A DNA stretch of 64,000 nucleotides, from NCBI GenBank assembly GCA_014337915.1, contig QUBU01000010.1:1-64000 (forward strand), read 5' to 3'. Origin of the DNA: Gammaproteobacteria bacterium. Lineage in GTDB: Bacteria > Pseudomonadota > Gammaproteobacteria > Steroidobacterales > GCA-2729495. Below, piece by piece: positions 17,461 to 27,769 of the stretch (its first letter is position 1; every line of letters starts with the position of its first letter). The position numbers and the translations under genes were made by a program. The notes beneath the pieces are model-generated. The model was given only the letters and a program-made list of their open reading frames with translations, made no database searches and was not told the origin of the DNA.

Positions 17461-18027
17461 ATGGCCAGTTACAGCACCAACGAATTCAAGTCCGGCGTCA
17501 AGATCCTGCTCGACGGGGATCCCTACGTGATCCTCGAGAACGAGTACGTCAAGCCCGGCAAGGGCCAGGCCTTCAACCGCGTCCGCGTGCGCAACCTGAA
17601 AACCGGGCGCACGGTAGAGAAGACCTTCAAGTCGGGGGACACCGCCGAGGCGGCCGACGTCATGACCACACCCATGCAGTACCTCTACAACGATGGTGAC
17701 ATCTGGTACTTCATGGAGCCGGAGACTTTCGAGCAGCACGGTGCAGGCAGCGCGGCGGTGGGCGAAGCCCGGCCCTGGCTCAAGGAACAGATGCTCTGCA
17801 ACATCACGCTGTGGAACGGCCAGCCGCTGGTGGTGGAACCGCCGGCGCATGTCGAACTGAAGATCGTGCAGACTGATCCCGGCATCCGCGGCGATACGGC
17901 CACCGGTGGCATGAAGCCGGCGACGCTGGAGACCGGCGCCGTCGTCAAGGTGCCGCTGTTCATCAACGAAGGCGAGATCATCAAGGTCGACACGCGCACC
18001 AGGGAGTACATCTCCCGGGTGCGTTGA
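17461..18027 (+). CDS. efp: translation elongation factor P
   Basis: This 188-residue protein has the three-barrel EF-P structure: [20 protein letters not shown], then the loop [18 protein letters not shown] whose Lys (in PGKGQ) is the EpmA modification site, and a C-terminal domain ending TREYISRVR. It rescues ribosomes stalled at polyproline. ATG 17461 gives the standard N-terminus. epmB and epmA flank it, making a complete modification module. Confidence 0.95.
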   Translation: MASYSTNEFKSGVKILLDGDPYVILENEYVKPGKGQAFNRVRVRNLKTGRTVEKTFKSGDTAEAADVMTTPMQYLYNDGDIWYFMEPETFEQHGAGSAAVGEARPWLKEQMLCNITLWNGQPLVVEPPAHVELKIVQTDPGIRGDTATGGMKPATLETGAVVKVPLFINEGEIIKVDTRTREYISRVR

Positions 18028-18042
18028 GCACCGCCCGCGGCC

Positions 18043-19047
18043 TCAGGCGTCCTCCGGGGCGGAGAAGGCCAGCACCGCGGCGATGTCCTGCAGCCCGAGG
18101 CAGGCCATCAGCAGCCGGTCGAATCCCAGGGCCACGCCACAGCAGTCGGGCAGGCCCGCTTCCAGGGCCGCCAGCAACGCTTCGTCCGGCTCCGTGTCAG
18201 GCAATCCCAGCGCGCCCCGTTCGGCACGGTCGGCCGCGAAGCGCCGCCGCTGCTCACCGGCATCCGCCAGTTCGTGGTAACCGTTGGCCAGCTCCAGCCC
18301 GTCGAGATACACCTCGAAGCGCTCGGCAACGCGTGGATCGCCCGGATGCAGGCGTGCGAGTGCGGCCTGGGTCGCCGGGTACTGGCTGACCACCACCAGC
18401 CCGGCGCCGCGCAGTGCCGGCTCCACCACCTGCACCAGCACCAGGTCGAGCCAGGCCTGGCGACGTTCGCCGAGGCTCGCGACCAGGCCGGGCGACAGGC
18501 TTCCGGGCAGCAGGGCAGCAGCCCAGGTGCGGATCTCGGCCAGCCCGGCCTCGAGCGGATCGAAACCGGCGTGCTCGATGAACAGTTCGCGGTAGCTGGC
18601 ATGCCGCGGCGGCGGCAGGCTGCGGTCGAGCCGGGCGGCAACCGTGGCGATGAGATCACAGGTTTCCGCCATGCAGGCGTCCAGGTCCTGGCCGCGCCGG
18701 TACCACTCGACCAGCGTGAATTCAGGCCGGTGGCGCGCCCCGAGTTCGCCATCGCGGAACACCTTGCCGAGCTGGTAGATGTCGGGAGCGCCGGCGGCGA
18801 GCAGGCGCTTCATGTGGTATTCGGGCGAGGTGTGCAGGTAGCAGGGCAGGCCGGGGCGTACGCCGAGCGCGCTCGGCAGGTTGGCGAGCTGCGGATCGCT
18901 GACCGGATGGCGGACCAGCAGCGGTGTTTCGACTTCCAGCACGCCGCGGGTGCCGAAGAACTCACGCACGGTGGCCAAGGCCACGGCCCGGCGCCGCAGC
19001 GTGTCCAGGCTCGCCGTCGGGCGCCATGCGGCGGCGTAGCGGCTCAT
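18043..19047 (-). CDS. epmA: EF-P lysine ligase (GenX/PoxA), class II lysyl-tRNA synthetase paralogue
   Basis: The 334-residue protein is a class II synthetase catalytic core without an anticodon-binding domain, as expected for EpmA. Visible motifs are VEVETPLLVRHPVSDP, HTSPEYHMKRLLAAG, FRDGELGARHRPEFT and the motif 3 region CCGVALGFDRLLMA. It ligates beta-lysine to EF-P. ATG 19047 starts MSRYAAAWRP, seven bases after the psd stop, so psd and epmA form an operon. Confidence 0.93.
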   Translation of the reverse strand: MSRYAAAWRPTASLDTLRRRAVALATVREFFGTRGVLEVETPLLVRHPVSDPQLANLPSALGVRPGLPCYLHTSPEYHMKRLLAAGAPDIYQLGKVFRDGELGARHRPEFTLVEWYRRGQDLDACMAETCDLIATVAARLDRSLPPPRHASYRELFIEHAGFDPLEAGLAEIRTWAAALLPGSLSPGLVASLGERRQAWLDLVLVQVVEPALRGAGLVVVSQYPATQAALARLHPGDPRVAERFEVYLDGLELANGYHELADAGEQRRRFAADRAERGALGLPDTEPDEALLAALEAGLPDCCGVALGFDRLLMACLGLQDIAAVLAFSAPEDA

Positions 19048-19054
19048 GACCGGC

Positions 19055-19936
19055 TCATGGCGCGGGGGGCGCCAGCAATCGCCCCAGGGACTCGCCGACC
19101 CGCACACAGTCGCCGACGGCAAGGCCCCTGCGCCACTGTGCGACTCCGGGTGGCAGCAGCAGCACCACGGTGGAGCCCATGTTGAACTGGCCGAGGGTAG
19201 CGCCACGCCCGAGCCGCGTGGCGGCGACCTCCGGCGGGTAGTCCCAGTGGCTGCCACTGCCGGGGCGGGGCAGGACCTCGCCGGCCCATGCGGTGGAGAT
19301 GCTGCCGACGTTGAGTGCGCCCACCAGCACCACGGCGAATGGCCCCCAGGGCGCGCTGCAGTGGCAGACGAGGCGCTCGTTGCGGGCGAACAGCCGGGGC
19401 ACGCGGGCCGCGGTCGTGGCATTGACCGACCAGAGTTCGCCGGGTACATGGCTCATGCGCTCGACGCGGCCGCCGAGCGGCATATGCACCCGATGGTAGT
19501 TCCAGGGGGCCAGGTAGATGGTGACGAAGCAGCCGTCGTGGTAGCGGCCGGCGCGCCCGGCGTCGCCGCCGAGCAATTCGGTGCTGCTGTAGTACTGGCC
19601 CTTGACCTGCAGGATCTCGTCGCCGCGCAGGATGCCGATCTGCTGGATCGTGCCGTCCGCAGGGCTGAGCACCGCCTGCGGGTCGGCATCCAGCGGGCGC
19701 GCGCCGGGGCGCAGCTCGCGCGTGAAGAACGCGTTGAAGCTGGCGTAGCCGGACGGGACCGGGGCATCGGCTTCGCTGCTGTCCACCGCGTAGAGGCGTA
19801 CGAAGCCGCGGATCAGCAGGTCCTTGAACCAGGGCCGCTGGCTGCGCGTGGCGCGGTAAACCAGCCAGGCCAGCAGCCGCGCCGGCAGCACGTACTGCAG
19901 GGCCATGAACAGCGATTCGCGCACAGCTGTGGACAC
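19055..19936 (-). CDS. psd: phosphatidylserine decarboxylase
   Basis: The protein has about 293 residues. It contains FNAFFTRELRPGARPLD, LSPADGTIQQIG, APWNYHRVHMP and the self-cleavage site FNMGSTVV near the C-terminus, which produces the pyruvoyl group. It makes phosphatidylethanolamine at the inner membrane. The start is uncertain. Similarity to known Psd N-termini supports starting upstream of MALQYVLPARLL (ATG 19906), at GTG 19936 or GTG 19924. It is transcribed divergently from prmB and is followed by epmA. Confidence 0.93.
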   Translation of the reverse strand: MSTAVRESLFMALQYVLPARLLAWLVYRATRSQRPWFKDLLIRGFVRLYAVDSSEADAPVPSGYASFNAFFTRELRPGARPLDADPQAVLSPADGTIQQIGILRGDEILQVKGQYYSSTELLGGDAGRAGRYHDGCFVTIYLAPWNYHRVHMPLGGRVERMSHVPGELWSVNATTAARVPRLFARNERLVCHCSAPWGPFAVVLVGALNVGSISTAWAGEVLPRPGSGSHWDYPPEVAATRLGRGATLGQFNMGSTVVLLLPPGVAQWRRGLAVGDCVRVGESLGRLLAPPAP

Positions 19937-20035
19937 GCTCGGGGAGGCTCGCTCGCAAGGCCGCGTTACACTGGGAGGCGGCCATTCTACACAGGCGGTG
20001 TGCCGCCCCCCCCCGCGCCCGGCGCGGGGCCCGGG

Positions 20036-20062
20036 ACCACAGGCGAGACCACAGGCGAGACC
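20036..20062 (+). repeat. 12-bp tandem repeat at the prmB ribosome binding site
   Basis: Two exact copies of accacaggcgag (20036-20047 and 20048-20059) plus acc lead directly into the prmB ATG. Each copy carries aggcgag, a weak Shine-Dalgarno-like word. A run of nine C lies just upstream at 20006-20014. Confidence 0.6.
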
Positions 20063-20995
20063 ATGAGCAACATGCCGCGCAAGCCCGCTGCGGAAATCAC
20101 CGTGGACCAGCTGCTGGCGCGCGGGGCGCGCGCGCTGCAGCGTGCCGGCGTGCAATGCCTGCAGGGGACTGCCGATTTCCGGGACGAGGCGGCCATGATC
20201 ATCTGGCACGAGCTGGGCCTCGACCACGATGATCCCGGCGCCGGCCAGCAGCCGGTCACTGCCGCCGCACAGGCGCGTTGCGAAGCGCTGCTGCAGCGGC
20301 GCGCCGCCGAGCGCATCCCGGCTGCCTATCTGCTGGGCGAGGCCTGGTTCTGCGGGCTGCCATTCCACGTGGACCAGCGCGTGCTGATTCCGCGCTCGCC
20401 GTTCGCGGAACTGGTCGAGGCACGGTTCGCTCCCTGGGCGGATCCCGGGCCCGCGCCGCGTATCCTCGAGATCGGCACCGGCAGCGGCTGCATCGCCATC
20501 GCCTGCGCCCTGGCGTTTCCCGGGGCCGAAGTGCTGGCGACCGACATTTCCGCCGACGCCCTGGCCGTGGCGGCGGCCAACGTGGCACGCCATGGCGTGG
20601 GCGCGCGCCTGCGGCTGCTGCAGGCGGACCTCTACGACGGCGTCGAGGGCCGCTTCGACCTCATTGTTTCCAACCCGCCCTATGTGCCGGAATCCGACCT
20701 CCAGGTCATGCCGCCCGAGCTGGCCTGGGAGCCGCGCTCGGCCCTGGCGGGTGGCGGTGCGGATGGCCTCGATCTCGTGCGGCGCATCATCGCCGGCGCG
20801 CCAACCCACCTGCGACCCGGCGGCTGGCTGGCGGTGGAGGTGGGGGCGGGGATGGCGGCACTGGAGCGGGCGTTCCCGCAGCTGGCATTCGTCTGGCCGG
20901 AGTTCGAGCGCGGCGGGGACGGCATTGCCCTGGTGGCGGCTGGCGACCTGCCGGAGGACAATGACGCCCCGGGAGCGACGGCCCCCGGGCATTAG
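20063..20995 (+). CDS. prmB: 50S ribosomal protein L3 N5-glutamine methyltransferase
   Basis: The 310-residue SAM-dependent methyltransferase has ILEIGTGSGCIAIA (SAM-binding motif I) and the glutamine-binding VSNPPYVPESDL. The N-terminus (ITVDQLLARGARALQ) and VLIPRSPFAELV are typical of PrmB rather than PrmC. It sits directly upstream of aroC, the common gammaproteobacterial prmB-aroC pair that also separates it from PrmC (usually beside prfA). The ATG follows a tandem repeat. Confidence 0.9.
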   Translation: MSNMPRKPAAEITVDQLLARGARALQRAGVQCLQGTADFRDEAAMIIWHELGLDHDDPGAGQQPVTAAAQARCEALLQRRAAERIPAAYLLGEAWFCGLPFHVDQRVLIPRSPFAELVEARFAPWADPGPAPRILEIGTGSGCIAIACALAFPGAEVLATDISADALAVAAANVARHGVGARLRLLQADLYDGVEGRFDLIVSNPPYVPESDLQVMPPELAWEPRSALAGGGADGLDLVRRIIAGAPTHLRPGGWLAVEVGAGMAALERAFPQLAFVWPEFERGGDGIALVAAGDLPEDNDAPGATAPGH

Positions 20996-21016
20996 CGTTT
21001 CATCGGGATCGGCAGC

Positions 21017-22120
21017 ATGTCAGGCAACAGCATCGGCAGGGCGTTCAGCGTCACCACCTTCGGCGAAAGCCATGGGCCCGCGCTCGGCTGCATCGTCGAC
21101 GGTTGCCCGCCTGGCCTGGTGCTCACCGAGGAGGACATCCAGCAGGACCTGGAGCGGCGCCGCCCCGGCCGCTCGCGCTTCACCACGCAACGCAAAGAGC
21201 CGGACCGCGTGCGCATCCTCTCGGGCGTGTTCGAGGGCGTCACCACCGGCACGCCCATTGGCCTGCTGGTCGAGAACGTCGACCAGCGATCGAAGGACTA
21301 CAGCAAGATCAAGGACATGTTCCGCCCCGGCCATGCGGACTACAGCTACGAGCAGAAGTACGGCATCCGTGACTATCGTGGCGGCGGCCGTTCCTCCGCC
21401 CGCGAGACAGTCATGCGCGTGGCCGCCGGCGCCATCGCCCGCAAGTACCTGCGCGAGCGCCTCGGCGTGGAGATCCGTGCCTGGCTGGCCCAGCTCGGCC
21501 CGATCCGCCTCGGCTACACCGACCCGGCCGCGATCGACGACAACCCGTTCTTCTGTGCCGAGCCGGGTCGCGTGCCCGAGCTCGAGGCCTACATGGATGC
21601 GCTGCGCGTGCAGGGCGACTCCATCGGCGCGCGCATCAACGTGATCGCCACCGGCGTACCCGCCGGCCTGGGCGAGCCGGTGTTCGACAAGCTCGATGCC
21701 GCCATCGCCCACGCCATGATGGGCATCAATGCGGTGAAGGGCGTGGAACTCGGCGATGGCTTTGCCGTGGTGGAGCAGCAGGGCTCGCAGCACCGCGACG
21801 AGATCCGGCCCGCGGGCTTCCTCAAGAATTCCGCGGGCGGCACCCTGGGCGGCATCTCCTCGGGGCAGGACATCGTGGTGAGCATCGCCCTCAAGCCGAC
21901 CTCCAGCATCCGGCTGCCCGGAGAGACCGTGGACCGCGGTGGCGCCGCCACGGAAGTCGTCACCACGGGGAGGCACGATCCCTGCGTCGGCCTGCGGGCG
22001 GCCCCGATCGCCGAGGCCATGCTGGCGCTGGTGCTGATGGACCATTACCTGCGCCACCGCGGGCAGAATGCCGACGTGCGCTCGGAGGTGCCGCCGATCG
22101 CGGCCCGGACCAGGCCCTGA
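21017..22120 (+). CDS. aroC: chorismate synthase
   Basis: The 367-residue enzyme has the family signatures [16 protein letters not shown] near the N-terminus, [19 protein letters not shown], and [13 protein letters not shown] towards the C-terminus. It converts EPSP to chorismate using reduced FMN, the last shared step of aromatic biosynthesis. It follows prmB by 21 bases. Confidence 0.97.
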   Translation: MSGNSIGRAFSVTTFGESHGPALGCIVDGCPPGLVLTEEDIQQDLERRRPGRSRFTTQRKEPDRVRILSGVFEGVTTGTPIGLLVENVDQRSKDYSKIKDMFRPGHADYSYEQKYGIRDYRGGGRSSARETVMRVAAGAIARKYLRERLGVEIRAWLAQLGPIRLGYTDPAAIDDNPFFCAEPGRVPELEAYMDALRVQGDSIGARINVIATGVPAGLGEPVFDKLDAAIAHAMMGINAVKGVELGDGFAVVEQQGSQHRDEIRPAGFLKNSAGGTLGGISSGQDIVVSIALKPTSSIRLPGETVDRGGAATEVVTTGRHDPCVGLRAAPIAEAMLALVLMDHYLRHRGQNADVRSEVPPIAARTRP

Positions 22121-22125
22121 GGCAC

Positions 22126-22153
22126 TTGTAATCAGGCGGTGTTTGCCTATCCT
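22126..22153 (+). promoter_or_regulatory. candidate promoter for asd
   Basis: TTGTAA (22126-22131) and TATCCT (22148-22153) have a 16-base spacer. It lies in the short gap between aroC and asd. Confidence 0.4.
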
Positions 22154-22196
22154 GCGCGCTCGGCCACGGCGGCCGGGATGAGTCGGGAGTGAGTCG

Positions 22197-23219
<1,023 letters not shown>

Positions 23220-23322
23220 GCTATAGTGGCCCCGGCATTTCAGGGGTTTGCGAGCGTTTGTTGCGCCTTCGGTTCCGAGCGGCAAGCCGTTGCGGTAGCG
23301 AAGCTAATTTCGGGGTCCGCTA

Positions 23323-26040
23323 ATGTCACGTATTCCCGCATCCGCAGGTGTGGCGCTGGTCGGGCTGCTGCCATTGTGTGCGGCCGCCCTGGGACTCGGC
23401 GAGATCGAATCCAGGTCGTACCTGAACCAGCCGCTGGCGGCCGAGATTCCGGTATTCGCCGAGGCGACGGGCGAAATGGCCGGCCTCAGCGTCAGCCTCG
23501 CCTCGCCAGACACTTTTGCGCAGTACGGGCTCCAGCGGCCCGCCTTCCTCGGCAACCTTTCCTTTGCAGTCACGCCCAACGCCCGGGGTGGCGTGATCCG
23601 CATCACCTCCTCGCAGCCGGTAACCGAGCCGTTCCTGACGTTGCTGCTCGAGGTGCAATGGCCGCAGGGCCGGCTGCTGCGTGAATACACGGTGCTGCTC
23701 GATCCTCCGGCCTTCACCGGTGGCGCGGTGCGCCAGCCGGTCCAGGCGCCCGCGGCCGCCGCGCAGGCCCCGGCTGCAACAGCAGCCACGGCCGGCGAGG
23801 TCCCCGCAACCTCCCGCCCGGCCGTGTCGGGTGCTGTCGACGGCTCGACCCACGTCGTGGCGCGCAACGAGACGCTCTGGGGCATCGCCAACCGCTACGG
23901 CCCGCAGGGCGGGGCGGACATCAACCAGGTGATGATGGCCATCTACCGGGCCAATCCCGAGGCTTTCGCCGGCAACATCAACCGGCTGAACGCCGGGGCC
24001 GTGCTGCGCCTGCCGGACCAGGCGACCATCTCTGCCATTGGCCAGGCCGAAGCCGATGCCGAGGTGCGCCGCCAGACCAGCGAGTGGCAGGCAACCGCTC
24101 CCGCGGCGGCGCCGGCACGCCTGGAACTCGTACCCCCACCGGCGGAAGCGGCGACGCCGTCCACCGCCGCGACGACTGGCACGGCAGCCGCGAAGCAGGC
24201 TGCCGATGCGGAAGAAAGCCGCCGCCTGCTGGCGGTGAAGGACGCGGAACTCCAGGCCTTGCGCAAGCGCGTCGCCGACCTCGAGAAGCAGGCCGGCGAG
24301 GTTGCCGTGGAGCAGGAACCACCGGCCCCGGCCACGCAGGCCGAAGCCGCGCCTGCACCAGAGGCCCCCGCAGCGGAGCCTGAAGTCGAGGCCGAGGCGC
24401 CGGCAGCCCCTGCTGGCACCGCGGAGGCCGTCGAGCCGGCGCAGCCGGTGCGTGCCCGACCGGCGGCTCCCGCCACCAACCCGCCGGCCGAGAGTCCCGG
24501 GCTCATCGGCACCATTGGCCAGTTGTTCACCTCCATCTGGCTGTGGATTGCGGCCGCTGTGGTTCTGGTCGGTGGGCTGCTGCTCGCCCGCCGCCGCTCC
24601 ACTCGAGAAGAGCCGGCTCGCTGGCAGCCGACCACGGGCCGTGGCCGCAGCCAGGATGCCGCCGAGGCGACCCAGGCACGCAGCGAAGACATGATCGTCA
24701 TCGAGGAGCGGCCCCAGGCCACGGGCGGCTTCGAGCGTCGCGCAACCGCAAGGGGCGACGAGGAGACGCTGCTCGAAAAGACCATCAGCACCGAGGGGCC
24801 GGTCAATCTCGACCAGTCGGATGCCCTGGCCGAGGCGGAGTTCCATGTCGCCTATGGCCTTTACGACCAGGCGGCCGACATCCTCACCGCGGCGATCGCC
24901 CGTGAACCGTCGCGGCGGGACCTGCCGCTCAAGCTGCTCGACGTCTATTTCGGCTGGGAGAACCGCGAGGGCTTCCTGAAGGAGGCCCGGACGCTGCGTG
25001 AGCGCATCGGCACCGAGGACGATCCCGACTGGAAGCGCGTCTGCATCATGGGCAAGCAGCTGTGCCCGGGCGAAGCGCTGTTCGCTGCCGCCGCAGCACC
25101 GGGCGCCGAGGAGATGGATCTGGCTTTCAGCGGTGAAGGCAGCGGCACCGTGGACATGGAACTCGGCGCTGCCGACGCCGGGCTGGACTTCGACCTCAGC
25201 GGCATGGAGACAGATGCCGATCCGAACGCGCCGACCAGGCTATCGCGCACCCGGGGCTCGGCCCAGACCCAGGAGATCCCGACCGTCGAGGTTCCGGGTC
25301 CCGATGGGGCTCCCACCATGGAGACCCCGACCATCGAGAGCCCGGAGCTGTCGTCGACCATGGAGACGCCAACCATCCAGACCCGGGCCGCGGGCCGCAC
25401 TATGGAGACACCGACCATCGAGGCCCCCGGCATCGGCGGCACGGCGCGGCTGCAGGGTCTGTCGTCTGGCGACGAGCCCCATGACCAGACCGCGGAGATC
25501 GATCTCGAGGACCTCGGCCTCGACCTGACCGGGCTCGACGAAGCGGCCCGGGATATGGCCACCGGTCTGCAGGAAACCCTGCCCTCGGGTGGCGACTCCG
25601 GCCTGGATTTCGACCTCAGCGGCGGCGCCAGTGGCAGCGATGGCGAGGAGAGCACCGCCGAGATGACAGGCCGGCCACAGGCCGCGCTGGCCGACGACAC
25701 GGCCGAGCAACCCGGCATCAGCAGCGGCGACACCATGGCGACGCAGCGCCTGAGCGCCACCAGCGACGAGCTGGAATCTCTGGACATCGACATCGACCTC
25801 GGTGGCGTCGAAGCCGGTGCCGACCTGACCTCCACGGGTATCAAGGCCATCAGCAGCGCACGGCGCCCCGAGGACCAGACCATGACCGAGGTGGGCACCA
25901 AGCTCGACCTCGCGCGGGCCTACATGGACATGGGCGATCCGGATGGCGCCCGCAGCATCCTCAACGAGGTGCTCGAGGAGGGCGACCAGGGGCAGCGGCA
26001 GGAAGCCCGGCAGCTGCTCGACAGCCTCGACAACCAGTAG
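23323..26040 (+). CDS. fimV: FimV/HubP-type polar landmark protein
   Basis: The protein has 905 residues. It has a signal peptide (VALVGLLPLCAAAL), a FimV N-terminal domain starting LGEIESRSYLNQPLAAEI, and a LysM domain (about 167-228, VVARNETLWGIANRYG). A coiled coil follows (AELQALRKRVADLEKQ), then one membrane helix (LWIAAAVVLVGGLLLA near 400). The long acidic cytoplasmic tail ends in the conserved FimV C-terminal TPR-like domain (KLDLARAYMDMGDPDGARSI). The tail contains three copies of TMETPTI near 665-700. FimV/HubP localises pilus and chemosensory machinery to the pole and binds peptidoglycan through LysM. The position between asd and truA is the classical one. Confidence 0.92.
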   Translation: MSRIPASAGVALVGLLPLCAAALGLGEIESRSYLNQPLAAEIPVFAEATGEMAGLSVSLASPDTFAQYGLQRPAFLGNLSFAVTPNARGGVIRITSSQPVTEPFLTLLLEVQWPQGRLLREYTVLLDPPAFTGGAVRQPVQAPAAAAQAPAATAATAGEVPATSRPAVSGAVDGSTHVVARNETLWGIANRYGPQGGADINQVMMAIYRANPEAFAGNINRLNAGAVLRLPDQATISAIGQAEADAEVRRQTSEWQATAPAAAPARLELVPPPAEAATPSTAATTGTAAAKQAADAEESRRLLAVKDAELQALRKRVADLEKQAGEVAVEQEPPAPATQAEAAPAPEAPAAEPEVEAEAPAAPAGTAEAVEPAQPVRARPAAPATNPPAESPGLIGTIGQLFTSIWLWIAAAVVLVGGLLLARRRSTREEPARWQPTTGRGRSQDAAEATQARSEDMIVIEERPQATGGFERRATARGDEETLLEKTISTEGPVNLDQSDALAEAEFHVAYGLYDQAADILTAAIAREPSRRDLPLKLLDVYFGWENREGFLKEARTLRERIGTEDDPDWKRVCIMGKQLCPGEALFAAAAAPGAEEMDLAFSGEGSGTVDMELGAADAGLDFDLSGMETDADPNAPTRLSRTRGSAQTQEIPTVEVPGPDGAPTMETPTIESPELSSTMETPTIQTRAAGRTMETPTIEAPGIGGTARLQGLSSGDEPHDQTAEIDLEDLGLDLTGLDEAARDMATGLQETLPSGGDSGLDFDLSGGASGSDGEESTAEMTGRPQAALADDTAEQPGISSGDTMATQRLSATSDELESLDIDIDLGGVEAGADLTSTGIKAISSARRPEDQTMTEVGTKLDLARAYMDMGDPDGARSILNEVLEEGDQGQRQEARQLLDSLDNQ

Positions 26041-26060
26041 GCGGGCCCTGGCTGGCCCGC
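26041..26060 (+). repeat. hairpin after fimV
   Basis: The stem gcgggcc/ggcccgc has seven base pairs around ctggct and begins right after the fimV stop. It lacks a T-tract, so it may attenuate or stabilise rather than terminate before truA. Confidence 0.35.
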
Positions 26061-26088
26061 CGCCGGCGGGAACCGGCTCCGAGCTTTC

Positions 26089-26874
26089 ATGCCCCGCCTG
26101 GCGATTGGCCTCGAGTACGACGGCACGCCGTTCTGCGGCTGGCAGTACCAACAGCACGCGCGCTCCATCCAGGCGGAGGTGGAGGCGGCCCTGAGCCGTG
26201 TCGCCGATGCGCCGGTGGCCGTGGCAGCCGCCGGGCGCACCGATGCGGGTGTTCATGCCCTGGGCCAGGTGGCCCATTTCGACACCGGGGTGCTGCGCGA
26301 GGACCGTGCCTGGCTGCTGGGAGCCAACAGCCTGTTGCCACCGGAGATCGCCATCTGCTGGGTGCGCCAGGTGGACGGCACGTTCGATGCACGTTATTCG
26401 GCCCGCGCCCGCACCTACCACTACCTGATCCTCGACCGCCCGGCGCGCCCGGCGCTGCGCCGGGACCGCGTGCTCTGGGTGCGCAGCGCGCTGGACGTGG
26501 CGGCGATGCAGGCGGCAACCCCGGCGCTGCTCGGCGAGCATGACTTCAGTGCCTTTCGCGCCGCCGGCTGCCAGGCCCGTTCGCCGATGCGCGACCTGCA
26601 GAAGCTCGAAGTCAGGCGCGACGGGCCGCTGGTCGTGGTGGAGTGTCGCGCCAATGCGTTCCTGCACCACATGGTGCGCAACATCGTCGGCTCCCTGCTG
26701 CGCATCGGGCGTGGCGCCGAAGCACCGGAATGGCTCGCCGGAGTGCTGGCCGGACAGGATCGCCGTGCCGCCGGCATGACGGCTGCCGCCAGGGGACTGT
26801 ACCTCAGCGAGGTTCACTACCCGGACCACCTGGAAATACCGCGACCGGCCAGCTTCCGGGCCGGTGATCTGTGA
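26089..26874 (+). CDS. truA: tRNA pseudouridine(38-40) synthase
   Basis: The 261-residue enzyme carries the catalytic Asp (about residue 52) in AAGRTDAGVHALGQVAHFDT, plus RTYHYLI and HHMVRNIVGSLL, all TruA signatures. It modifies the anticodon stem-loop of tRNAs. accD follows after 27 bases; the trpF (and trpBA) genes found at this point in many relatives are missing. Confidence 0.95.
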   Translation: MPRLAIGLEYDGTPFCGWQYQQHARSIQAEVEAALSRVADAPVAVAAAGRTDAGVHALGQVAHFDTGVLREDRAWLLGANSLLPPEIAICWVRQVDGTFDARYSARARTYHYLILDRPARPALRRDRVLWVRSALDVAAMQAATPALLGEHDFSAFRAAGCQARSPMRDLQKLEVRRDGPLVVVECRANAFLHHMVRNIVGSLLRIGRGAEAPEWLAGVLAGQDRRAAGMTAAARGLYLSEVHYPDHLEIPRPASFRAGDL

Positions 26875-26901
26875 GCGCCAGTTGATTATCATGCAGGCCA
26901 C

Positions 26902-27765
26902 ATGACCTGGTTCGAAAAGCTGATGCCGTCGCGGATCAAGACGGAACGCAAGACGCGTTCCGTCCCCGAGGGCATCTGGATCAAGTGCCCGGAGTGCGGC
27001 GCCCAGCTCTACCGGGCCGAACTCGAGCGCAACCTCTATGTCTGCCCGAAGTGCGACCACCACATGCGGCTGTCCGCGCGCAGCCGCCTGGAGGTGTTCC
27101 TCGATGCCGATTCCGGACGGGAGATCGCCGAGCGGCTGCTGCCGCAGGATCCACTGAAGTTCCGCGACAGCAAGCGCTATCGCGACCGCCTGAGCCAGGC
27201 GCAGAAGGAGACCGGGGAGAACGATGCCCTGGTGGCGATGACTGGCCTGCTCAAGGGCCAGCCGGTAGTGGCCAGCGCCTTCGAATTCCGCTTCATGGGC
27301 GGTTCCATGGGTTCGGTAGTTGGCGAGAAGTTCGCCCGCGCCGCTACCTACAGCCGCGACAACAAGATGCCGTTCATCAACTTTTCCGCGAGCGGCGGGG
27401 CGCGCATGCAGGAAGCGCTGTTCTCGCTCATGCAGATGGCCAAGACCAGCGCTGCGCTGGCAGCGCTGTCGGCGGCGCGCATTCCGTTCATTTCCGTGCT
27501 GACCGACCCCACCACCGGTGGTGTGTCGGCCAGCCTCGGCATGCTTGGGGACATCAACATCGCCGAGCCGAAGGCGCTGATCGGCTTTGCCGGTCCGCGC
27601 GTCATCCAGCAGACGGTACGCGAGACGCTGCCCGAGGGTTTCCAGCGCAGCGAGTTCCTGCTGGAGCACGGCGCCGTCGACATGATCGTCGACCGCCGGC
27701 GGATGCGCGACGAGATCGCCGCGTTGCTGGCCAAGCTGATGAAGCGCCCGCCCCCCGAGGGCTGA
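26902..27765 (+). CDS. accD: acetyl-CoA carboxylase carboxyltransferase beta subunit
   Basis: The 287-residue protein has an N-terminal four-Cys zinc ribbon (CPECG and CPKCDHH) and the crotonase-like carboxyltransferase fold with [13 protein letters not shown] and [13 protein letters not shown]. With AccA it transfers carboxyl from biotin to acetyl-CoA, the first step of fatty acid synthesis. folC begins five bases after its stop. Confidence 0.97.
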   Translation: MTWFEKLMPSRIKTERKTRSVPEGIWIKCPECGAQLYRAELERNLYVCPKCDHHMRLSARSRLEVFLDADSGREIAERLLPQDPLKFRDSKRYRDRLSQAQKETGENDALVAMTGLLKGQPVVASAFEFRFMGGSMGSVVGEKFARAATYSRDNKMPFINFSASGGARMQEALFSLMQMAKTSAALAALSAARIPFISVLTDPTTGGVSASLGMLGDINIAEPKALIGFAGPRVIQQTVRETLPEGFQRSEFLLEHGAVDMIVDRRRMRDEIAALLAKLMKRPPPEG

Positions 27766-27769
27766 GCGC

